5,264 nt of DNA from Ilumatobacteraceae bacterium (GTDB lineage Bacteria > Actinomycetota > Acidimicrobiia > Acidimicrobiales > Ilumatobacteraceae): contig JAIOXC010000104.1 in assembly GCA_021741795.1 (NCBI GenBank), forward strand, positions 1 to 5,264. The letters run 5' to 3'. Each line of letters starts with the position of its first letter. Position 1 is the first letter of the stretch. Shown piece after piece: positions 1-5,100 of this stretch. A program made the position numbers and the translations under genes. The notes below the pieces were generated by a model. It was not told where the DNA came from. It did no database searches and was given only the letters and a program-made list of their open reading frames with translations.

Positions 1-390
1 AACGCCGGCACACTCGGCGCTTCGATGGTTGAGGGTCGCATTTCTGCAGGAGTTGTTGTGGGCGACGGATCCGACATCGGTGGTGGCGCATCCATTATGG
101 GCACGCTCTCTGGTGGCGGCAAAGAAATGGTGACCGTTGGCAAAAAGTGTTTGCTCGGAGCAAATAGCGGACTTGGTATTTCTCTTGGCGACGAATGCAT
201 TATCGAAGCAGGTCTGTACATCACCGCCGGCACACAAGTGAAGTTGCCAGACGGCACTGTGGTGAAGGCACGCGAACTCTCCGGAGCGAGTGGATTACTG
301 TTTCGCCGCAATAGCCAAAGTGGTGCGGTCGAAGCCGTGCAACGCACAGGCAATTGGGGTGGACTCAATGCCGCTCTGCATAAAAACTAA
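1..390 (+). CDS. dapD: 2,3,4,5-tetrahydropyridine-2,6-dicarboxylate N-succinyltransferase, C-terminal part (5' end outside window)
   Basis: This is the C-terminal ~129 residues of DapD, which transfers succinyl from succinyl-CoA to tetrahydrodipicolinate in the succinylase branch of diaminopimelate/lysine synthesis, in the cytoplasm. The frame is open from base 1 (NAGTLGASMVEGRISAG...), so the ATG at 25 is internal and the true start lies upstream. The Gly/Val/Ile-rich hexapeptide pattern (AGVVVGDGSDIGGGASIMG) is a left-handed parallel beta-helix. The segments GTLSGGGK, LLGANSGLGISLGD, EAGLYITAGT, VKARELSG and LLFRRNS-SGAVE closely match the actinobacterial (M. tuberculosis-type) DapD as I remember it, including the C-terminal FRRNS region. 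The usual length is ~310-320 residues, so about 60% is missing to the left. It stops at TAA (388-390), three bases before the next gene, which suggests co-transcription. Identification is confident. Confidence 0.95.
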   Translation, partial: NAGTLGASMVEGRISAGVVVGDGSDIGGGASIMGTLSGGGKEMVTVGKKCLLGANSGLGISLGDECIIEAGLYITAGTQVKLPDGTVVKARELSGASGLLFRRNSQSGAVEAVQRTGNWGGLNAALHKN

Positions 391-393
391 GTC

Positions 394-948
394 ATGAAGT
401 TTGATGACTTCGCGCAGCTTGTGCGCACCCGAAGGTCGCAATTAATCGTCGACCAAGAACGCGACGTTGAGATTGACCTGATCAATCAGTTGTGCTCGGT
501 TGCGACATGGGCTCCCAACCATCAGCAGACCTGGCCATGGGTGTTCGGCGTGTTCACAGGCGAGTCGCGTCGCGGCCTCAGCAATGCAACCGCAGATGCG
601 ATGCAGCGCAATGGTGATTCAGAAATGAAAGTAACCAAAACGCGCACCAAATATTTGCGCGCGCCGGTCGTTGTGGTTATCGGTTCTGCCCCAGGTGAAT
701 CAGCTCTTCAGAATGAAGAAAACCGTGATGCGGTTGCTGCAGGTATTCAAAACATGTTGCTCGGTGCCACAGCAATGGGGCTTGCGAGTTTTTGGTCGAG
801 TTGTCCAAAGGGCTGCAACGATTCCGTCGCACGACACTGCGGGTTTGCTTCAGGTACGCATGTCACCGCAATGATCTACATCGGCTGGCCAACAAAAGAT
901 CTGCCAGCCATTGAGCGCCCAGCGCCCGCGATCACCTATTTCCGTTAA
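394..948 (+). CDS. Nitroreductase-family FMN-dependent oxidoreductase (small, YdjA-like)
   Basis: A 184-residue protein of the nitroreductase fold: FMN-binding, usually dimeric, NAD(P)H-dependent cytoplasmic oxidoreductases. Visible family marks are the N-terminal RTRRS (11-15), where Arg-Arg-Ser contacts the FMN phosphate; WAPNHQQTWPW (39-49), the family's conserved 'AP(N/D)H...PW' segment after the second helix; RAPVVVVI (89-96); the helix AAGIQNMLLGATAMGLASFW (115-134); and the terminal IYIGWP (161-166). The length is close to that of compact YdjA-type members (~180 residues). The ATG is 3 bases after the dapD stop with no clear Shine-Dalgarno, so translation probably depends on coupling to dapD. 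The substrate cannot be read from sequence. A link to lysine synthesis is not implied beyond shared transcription. It ends 5 bases before the end of the convergent propeller gene. Confidence 0.85.
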   Translation: MKFDDFAQLVRTRRSQLIVDQERDVEIDLINQLCSVATWAPNHQQTWPWVFGVFTGESRRGLSNATADAMQRNGDSEMKVTKTRTKYLRAPVVVVIGSAPGESALQNEENRDAVAAGIQNMLLGATAMGLASFWSSCPKGCNDSVARHCGFASGTHVTAMIYIGWPTKDLPAIERPAPAITYFR

Positions 949-953
949 CGCAA

Positions 954-2126
954 TTAGTTCTTCTTGTAGCCAGCAGGACACACTGGCTTCACACCCGTAA
1001 CTTTCTTGACGACTTTGCCCTTCACGCAAGTAATAGTCACTTTGGCTGTTGGTTTGATAGATGGTTTGATCGTTGTTTTTGTAGTCGGTGTTGTGATGTT
1101 TGCTGCACTGCCCGATCCTTTAGTCAGTTTGACGGCGCCAATATAACCACCATTTCCGTGATCAAAACCACCAGCCCACAAAATCATTTGACCAGACTTG
1201 TCAAGAAAAACATCAGGGTCATTACCAAAACCAGGGCCAAACGCTGATGGAAATGAAATTTTGTATTCGTTCGAAAAGGTCAGTCCGCCGTCTTTGCTGG
1301 TGGAGTACCAGAGGCCCTGATCATTCGGCGCCATCTTTTGTTTGCCAGACGCATCAACACCCGATCGAGATCCATTGTCGTAGTAAAACAACGTGACCGA
1401 ACCGTCAGCATGAGCAACGGCCGCGGGGTGCTCGGCGCTTCGCGTCAACGATGCTGCGCCAGTCCCAATTCGAATGCCACTATCCGCAGTCCAAGTGAGG
1501 CCATCGGCAGAAGTCGCCGAATACACCTGGTGGGGGTCTGGTCCGGTTCCGGCCTTGACCATGTCGGAAAAGTAAGCGCGATATCGACCATCAGCAAGTT
1601 TGATCAATGCTGGACCAGTCAGACCATTTTTTGCAGCAGGGAAACTTGAGCTTGCGATGCAGACTTCTTTTTCAACCGTGAAGTTAAGTCCGTCCGAAGA
1701 GATCGAACATGAGACTCCAAAACTGTTCAGGTAGTTGTACATACGAAACCGCCCGTCACTCAACTTCACTACGCGCGGCATTCCTTGTCCTTTGTCTGAC
1801 CCAAATGCGTTGCCAACAATAGAAAACGTCACGCCATCTGTTGATTCCGCAATAACGATTCCCTTGTTTTGTGCAAACACATAGGCGCGAATTTTCCCAT
1901 TTGGAAAAAGAACACCAGTGACATCTGCAACTGGAAGTCCTTTGGAGACACCTAAAAGATCGGGATACAAAATCTTTTCGCCGATGAGTGTGGCGGTATA
2001 TGGCCCGCTCGGAAAAACATCTGCTGGGTCTGCTGATACGACTGTTGCCGACCCAGTTGTGAGCACCAGAACACTCACGAATATGGTTGCGAATATGGTT
2101 GCGAGCGTTGCAATTGTTTTCCTCAT
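954..2126 (-). CDS. Secreted beta-propeller (sialidase/GH43-like) protein with basic two-Cys C-terminal tail
   Basis: A 390-residue exported protein of unknown activity. Residues 1-32 are a typical Sec signal peptide: charged MRK, hydrophobic core 5-22, and a likely cut after VVSA at 32/33. Residues ~45-337 form repeated blades with an alternating pattern of 'P-DG(R/K)-R-Y/F' strands (PNGKIRAY 75-82, SDGRFRMY 123-130, ADGRYRAY 178-185, ADGSVTLFYY 240-249) followed by Asp-box-like turns (STDGVTF 95-101, SSDGLNF 143-149, SADGLTW 206-212, SKDGGLTF 277-284), as in sialidase/BNR and GH32/43/68-type propellers. Catalytic residues cannot be assigned, so a binding role is as likely as hydrolysis. A Thr/Pro/Lys linker (345-362) leads to a 28-residue tail. 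The four cysteines (140, 156, 367, 383) could make two disulfides. The ATG start has a strong GGAGG five bases upstream. It is divergent from the TetR gene and probably controlled by it. Confidence 0.75.
   Translation of the reverse strand: MRKTIATLATIFATIFVSVLVLTTGSATVVSADPADVFPSGPYTATLIGEKILYPDLLGVSKGLPVADVTGVLFPNGKIRAYVFAQNKGIVIAESTDGVTFSIVGNAFGSDKGQGMPRVVKLSDGRFRMYNYLNSFGVSCSISSDGLNFTVEKEVCIASSSFPAAKNGLTGPALIKLADGRYRAYFSDMVKAGTGPDPHQVYSATSADGLTWTADSGIRIGTGAASLTRSAEHPAAVAHADGSVTLFYYDNGSRSGVDASGKQKMAPNDQGLWYSTSKDGGLTFSNEYKISFPSAFGPGFGNDPDVFLDKSGQMILWAGGFDHGNGGYIGAVKLTKGSGSAANITTPTTKTTIKPSIKPTAKVTITCVKGKVVKKVTGVKPVCPAGYKKN
957..1040 (-). other. C-terminal Cys/Lys-rich tail module of the propeller protein
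   Basis: Residues 363-390 of the secreted protein: VTITCVKGK, then VVKKVTGVKP, then VCPAGYKKN. It has two cysteines 16 residues apart, seven lysines and the end motif CPAGYKK. It follows a low-complexity Thr/Pro/Lys linker (bases 1041-1094), so it looks like a separate module at the protein end. There is no LPXTG motif and no terminal hydrophobic segment, so sortase anchoring is not supported. I recall similar endings on unrelated secreted proteins of aquatic Actinobacteria but cannot verify this here. A wall-binding or sorting role is inference. Confidence 0.5.
2079..2102 (-). repeat. Exact 12-bp tandem repeat (two copies) in the signal peptide
   Basis: GAATATGGTTGC on the plus strand occurs twice without a gap (2079-2090 and 2091-2102). 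On the coding strand it gives Ala-Thr-Ile-Phe twice (residues 9-16) in the hydrophobic core of the signal peptide. The repeat is in frame, so gain or loss of a unit would lengthen or shorten the core by four residues without breaking the gene. Confidence 0.9.
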
Positions 2127-2131
2127 ACTTG

Positions 2132-2136
2132 CCTCC
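2132..2136 (-). promoter_or_regulatory. Shine-Dalgarno GGAGG of the propeller gene
   Basis: GGAGG on the minus strand, five bases (CAAGT) before the ATG at 2126. It is a strong, well-placed ribosome binding site and fixes the start. It contrasts with the regulator, mutase and aldolase-like genes, which have no good Shine-Dalgarno. Confidence 0.85.
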
Positions 2137-2168
2137 GAGGTAATAGTCTCTATTTATTAACCAACCTC

Positions 2169-2198
2169 TTGAATATAACTAGTTATAGGAAGTATTGT
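2169..2198 (+). promoter_or_regulatory. Candidate leaderless promoter of the tandem TetR gene
   Basis: On the plus strand: TTGAAT (2169-2174, four of six matches to TTGACA), an 18-base spacer, then TATTGT (2193-2198) as -10. Six bases later comes the ATG at 2205, so the transcript would begin at or next to the start codon. The spacer contains the whole 14-bp palindrome apart from its first base. The promoter covers almost exactly the same bases as the minus-strand promoter of the propeller gene. Confidence 0.5.
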
Positions 2199-2201
2199 CA
2201 A
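2172..2201 (-). promoter_or_regulatory. Candidate sigma70-type promoter for the propeller gene
   Basis: Reading leftwards on the minus strand: a perfect -35 TTGACA (plus-strand 2196-2201), an 18-base spacer, then TATATT (2172-2177), five of six matches to TATAAT. Transcription should begin near 2165, giving a 5' UTR of ~40 bases that carries the GGAGG site. The -10 box lies inside or against the palindrome at 2174-2187. Promoter prediction by eye, but the boxes are unusually good. Confidence 0.65.
2174..2187. promoter_or_regulatory. Perfect 14-bp palindrome, candidate TetR-family operator
   Basis: TATAACTAGTTATA equals its own reverse complement. It lies between the -35 and -10 of the regulator's promoter and overlaps the -10 of the divergent propeller promoter. 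This is the classical position for a TetR-type autorepressor that also controls its divergent neighbour. The palindrome and its position are seen; binding by the adjacent regulator is inferred. Part of the symmetry could come simply from A/T-rich promoter sequence. Confidence 0.55.
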
Positions 2202-2204
2202 GCC

Positions 2205-3425
2205 ATGAAGCCACGCCAAACAACCAACACTGAAACTCGGTCAGACCCAGTGGCACGACGTGCACCCGCAAAGCGAACTACTGCCAATACCGCTGCCATC
2301 CTCAAGGCACTCACCCAAGAGGCAAGGGCAGTTGGGCTCGACGACATTGCAGCAAGCTCAATCGCCAAACGCGCAGGTCTCACGACCGGCGCAATTTATA
2401 ATCGTTTTGAAAACAACGACGAGATGCTCGTGGCTTTGTGGGAGCAAGTCGTCGCCCAAAAGTTTGGTGACCATGTCCGCCAAACAATTCATTACCTCAC
2501 TGCACAGGAAAAAATTAGTCTCGATCCAGATCTCATCGCACGACTCGAGCGACCATCGGCCACTCTTGCTCTAGCAGCAGAGTTTGTTGTTGTCGCTCAA
2601 CGCAACGAGGTGGTGGGTGAAGTCGTAATTCCACAGATCACCCAGTGGCTCTCCGACGCAGGACTCCGCAAAAACAGCTCACCCATTGAGTGCGCCGGCG
2701 TCGCTCTTGGAGCCAGCATGGTCCTTGGATCAATATTGCGTTCATTCATCACAACAACGAATCCCAATCTTGGTCTTGTGCTGCGTGGTTTGCGTCAGGC
2801 ATATCTGACAGCACAGCCAACAACAACAGCACCTCCGGTACCAAAGCCTCGACCAGTTGAAGCCAACACAGGCAACGCAGTGCGCAATGCGTTAATCAAC
2901 GCAACAGCCGAAGTGATGGCAAAAACCGGGTTTACTAGTGCCACCATTTCGCGAATTGCTCGCAAATCCAAACTGACAAGTGGCACGATCTACAACGTCT
3001 ATGACGACAAAGAAAAACTCATGAACGATGCAGTTGTCGAGCTGCTCAAGGCAACGCAATATCAAAACCTTCTTGCAAAACAAGATGCGTCTCAGGACAA
3101 CCGGCCCAACTTTGGCCTCACCGATAGTTTTCAGTTTGGTCTGATTCCAGAACGACGAACATGGTTGCAATTTCGTCAAGAATGCATCATTGCCACTCGA
3201 CACCATCGCAGTACACACCGCCAGATGCGCAAAGTAGTGAACGATCTAGACCAACGGATGATCACAGCATTTCCAGAAATTCACCCCGACGTCATCACTT
3301 TGCTGAGCGCTGGCGAACAGGTCATCGGCTACGGCTTTAGCTCAATCTTTGCCTATACCGATCAGCTCCCACGTTGCGATTTCAATGCAATCATGGTCCA
3401 AATCGCCAATCAAAATATCAGCTAG
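2205..3425 (+). CDS. Tandem (double) TetR-family transcriptional regulator
   Basis: A 406-residue protein, about twice the usual TetR length (~190-220). Unit 1 has a TetR helix-turn-helix at ~29-75 (SIAKRAGLTTGAIYNRF, recognition part 59-68) and an all-helical ligand/dimer-like region to ~202. A Pro/Thr/Ala linker (~203-222, TTTAPPVPKPRPVE) joins unit 2, with a second HTH at ~226-272 (RIARKSKLTSGTIYNVY) and its own helical region to 406. The two recognition helices share L-T-x-G-x-I-Y-N, so both look DNA-competent, although the units have diverged strongly. A longer reading from TTG at 2169 is open, but that codon lies in the promoter -35. ATG 2205 has TATTGT six bases upstream and only a weak AGGAAG 12 bases away, so I chose it as a leaderless start. 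The ligand is unknown. It probably represses itself and the divergent secreted-propeller gene. It converges on the mutase gene with a 10-base gap. Confidence 0.85.
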   Translation: MKPRQTTNTETRSDPVARRAPAKRTTANTAAILKALTQEARAVGLDDIAASSIAKRAGLTTGAIYNRFENNDEMLVALWEQVVAQKFGDHVRQTIHYLTAQEKISLDPDLIARLERPSATLALAAEFVVVAQRNEVVGEVVIPQITQWLSDAGLRKNSSPIECAGVALGASMVLGSILRSFITTTNPNLGLVLRGLRQAYLTAQPTTTAPPVPKPRPVEANTGNAVRNALINATAEVMAKTGFTSATISRIARKSKLTSGTIYNVYDDKEKLMNDAVVELLKATQYQNLLAKQDASQDNRPNFGLTDSFQFGLIPERRTWLQFRQECIIATRHHRSTHRQMRKVVNDLDQRMITAFPEIHPDVITLLSAGEQVIGYGFSSIFAYTDQLPRCDFNAIMVQIANQNIS

Positions 3426-3435
3426 GCATTGCCTC

Positions 3436-5016
3436 TCAACTAGGGCGGTAGACACCAAACACGTCGCGCAGCGCATCGCTGACTTCTCCCAGAGTTGCAT
3501 TAGCCCGCAATGCGGCTTTCATCGGAATCAACACGTTGTCAGTTGACTTTGCTGCAGCGCGCAAGTCATCCAAACATGCGGCAACAACAGCCATGTCTCG
3601 AACCGACTTGTACTCTGTCAACCTTGCGACCTGCTCCTTTTCGAGCATTGGGTTTGCAGGAGTGATCTTTGGTGCTGGCTCATTGTCGACAGTGAATTTG
3701 TTGACTCCAACCAACACGCGTGACTTGTCATCAATCGATTTCGTGTACGAATATGCGGCATCTTCAATCTCGTCCATCTGGAAGCCGGCCTCAATCGCTT
3801 GCACTGCCCCACCCATTTCGTCGATGCGGGCGATGTACTCGTAAGCCAATCGCTCTACTTCATTAGTGAGGGCCTCAACGAAGTACGAGCCGGCCAATGG
3901 GTCTGGAGTATCGGTGACACCGCTCTCGAACCCGATGATCTGCTGAGTGCGCAAAGCAATTCGTGCAGCGTCTTCTGTTGGCAAACTCAATGCCTCATCA
4001 AATCCGTTCGTGTGCAAACTCTGTGTACCACCCAGCACAGCAGCCATGCTCTGAATCGCCACACGCACAACGTTGTTGAGCGGTTGCTGTGCGGTCAGTG
4101 TCGAGCCGCCTGTCTGGGTGTGAAAGCGCATCAACTTGCTTGCTTCTTTTTTGGCACCAAATCGATTAGTCATGATGTCGTGCCACATGCGGCGACTTGC
4201 CCGAAACTTGGCAACTTCTTCAAAGAAGTTGTTGTGGCCATTCCAAAAGAAACTGAGGCGTGGGCCAATGTCATCCACATCCAGACCGGCATCCACCGCC
4301 GCCTGCACGTAGGCAATTGCATTACTGAGAGTAAATGCAAGTTCTTGCACTGCTGTCGAGCCAGCTTCGCGAATGTGATAACCAGAAATTGAAATGGTGT
4401 TCCACTTGGGCACGTTGGCTGCGCAATATTCAAAAATATTTGTGATCAAGCGCATCGACTGCGCCGGCGGATAAATGTAAGTTCCGCGTGCGATGTACTC
4501 CTTCAATAGATCATTCTGAATTGTGCCGCTAATTGCAGTTGCCGGCACTCCACGCTCTTCTGCAACGAGTTCGTACATCAACAACAAGATTGAAGCTGTT
4601 GAGTTGATCGTCATCGAAGTCGTGACTTTGTCGAGGGGCAAATCCGCAAGCAGCGTGCGCATGTCGTCGAGCGAGTCAATCGCCACACCAACCTTGCCCA
4701 CTTCACCAGCCGAACGCGGATGATCGCTGTCGTAACCCATCTGCGTCGGCAAATCGAATGCACAGCTCAATCCGGTTTGACCAGCCTCAAGCAAAAACTT
4801 GAATCGTTGATTGGTATCGGCAGCACTTCCGAAGCCGGCGTATTGGCGCATCGTCCACAACCGGTCACGATGCATGGTTGGGTAAATACCTCGGGTGTAC
4901 GGAGGCTCTCCCGGATTCCCAATTTGGGCGGTCGAGCCAGCAATCGATTCGGCCGTATAGAGCGGCTCGACAACGATTCCTGAGTCAGTCTGGCGAGGGG
5001 TTTGAGATTCGGTCAC
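3436..5016 (-). CDS. mcmA1: Methylmalonyl-CoA mutase-type catalytic subunit without the B12-binding domain
   Basis: A 526-residue catalytic TIM-barrel subunit of an adenosylcobalamin-dependent acyl-CoA mutase, which interconverts (R)-methylmalonyl-CoA and succinyl-CoA in the cytoplasm. Family blocks are RLWTMRQYAGFG (52-63), GLSCAFDLPTQMGYDSD (82-98), GTIQNDLLKEYIARGTY (164-180), ISISGYHIREAG (208-219), PRLSFFWNGHNNFFEE, GGTQSLHTNGFDEALSLP and the closing LGEVSDALRDVFGVY. Tyr59, Arg177 and His214 match P. shermanii Tyr89, Arg207 and His244 with identical spacings (118 and 37). Tyr/Arg is the methylmalonyl-CoA signature; isobutyryl- and 2-hydroxyisobutyryl-CoA mutases carry Phe or Ile, and Gln. 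The protein ends where the barrel domain ends, so the cobalamin domain (DxHxxG) must be a separate subunit. That subunit is not in this window. The start is GTG (5016), with an upstream in-frame stop, no Shine-Dalgarno and a probable leaderless promoter. Related acyl-CoA mutation remains possible. Confidence 0.92.
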   Translation of the reverse strand: MTESQTPRQTDSGIVVEPLYTAESIAGSTAQIGNPGEPPYTRGIYPTMHRDRLWTMRQYAGFGSAADTNQRFKFLLEAGQTGLSCAFDLPTQMGYDSDHPRSAGEVGKVGVAIDSLDDMRTLLADLPLDKVTTSMTINSTASILLLMYELVAEERGVPATAISGTIQNDLLKEYIARGTYIYPPAQSMRLITNIFEYCAANVPKWNTISISGYHIREAGSTAVQELAFTLSNAIAYVQAAVDAGLDVDDIGPRLSFFWNGHNNFFEEVAKFRASRRMWHDIMTNRFGAKKEASKLMRFHTQTGGSTLTAQQPLNNVVRVAIQSMAAVLGGTQSLHTNGFDEALSLPTEDAARIALRTQQIIGFESGVTDTPDPLAGSYFVEALTNEVERLAYEYIARIDEMGGAVQAIEAGFQMDEIEDAAYSYTKSIDDKSRVLVGVNKFTVDNEPAPKITPANPMLEKEQVARLTEYKSVRDMAVVAACLDDLRAAAKSTDNVLIPMKAALRANATLGEVSDALRDVFGVYRPS

Positions 5017-5022
5017 TAGTAC

Positions 5023-5050
5023 AGGCTACGAGATTGACTGTGCAGGACAA
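5023..5050 (-). promoter_or_regulatory. Candidate leaderless promoter of the mutase gene
   Basis: Minus strand: TTGTCC (plus-strand 5045-5050, four of six matches to the -35 consensus), a 16-base spacer, then TAGCCT (5023-5028), fitting TAnnnT. Six bases later is the GTG start at 5016. There is no Shine-Dalgarno in the short leader. An in-frame stop (TAG, 5026-5028 on the minus strand) excludes a longer N-terminus, which supports the GTG start. Confidence 0.45.
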
Positions 5051-5088
5051 AGATTCGTGCGACAAATACGGCAGTTCTTGCTCTTGGC

Positions 5089-5094
5089 TAGCCT
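5089..5094 (+). promoter_or_regulatory. Candidate -10 box (leaderless) of the aldolase-like gene
   Basis: TAGCCT, the same hexamer as in front of the divergent mutase gene, sits exactly six bases before the ATG at 5101. No convincing -35 is seen at 16-18 bases upstream. It is embedded in the 8-bp palindrome GGCTAGCC (5086-5093) and flanked by a direct repeat CTTGGC (5083-5088 and 5093-5098) spaced by 10 bp. The call rests mainly on position and the match to the neighbouring gene. Confidence 0.4.
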
Positions 5095-5100
5095 TGGCAT

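Noticed and set aside
25..390. A short independent 121-residue protein starting at ATG 25
   Set aside because: The frame is open to base 1 and the upstream residues NAGTLGAS belong to the DapD core, so the ATG is an internal methionine.
1338..1649. Plus-strand 103-codon Arg/Ser-rich frame antisense to the propeller gene
   Set aside because: Low-quality composition, no motif, no ribosome binding site, and contained entirely in a gene with clear domain structure.
2169..2204. Twelve-codon N-terminal extension of the TetR protein from TTG at 2169
   Set aside because: The TTG and the following codons coincide with the promoter boxes and the palindrome. The ATG at 2205 fits a leaderless start, and the extension resembles no TetR N-terminus.
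3424..3434. AGGCATTGCCT inverted repeat at the TetR/mutase convergent junction as a terminator
   Set aside because: The stem is only four to five base pairs with a tiny loop and there is no following T-run on either strand. It is too weak to call.
3799..4392. 197-codon plus-strand reading frame antisense to the mutase gene
   Set aside because: It lies wholly within a well-conserved coding gene and has Cys/His-rich composition without recognisable motifs. It is a shadow of the mutase codon pattern.
3436..5016. Isobutyryl-CoA or 2-hydroxyisobutyryl-CoA mutase as the primary call for the mutase
   Set aside because: These enzymes replace the active-site Tyr with Phe or Ile and the Arg with Gln. 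Here Tyr59 and Arg177 are both kept at the exact methylmalonyl-CoA mutase spacing.
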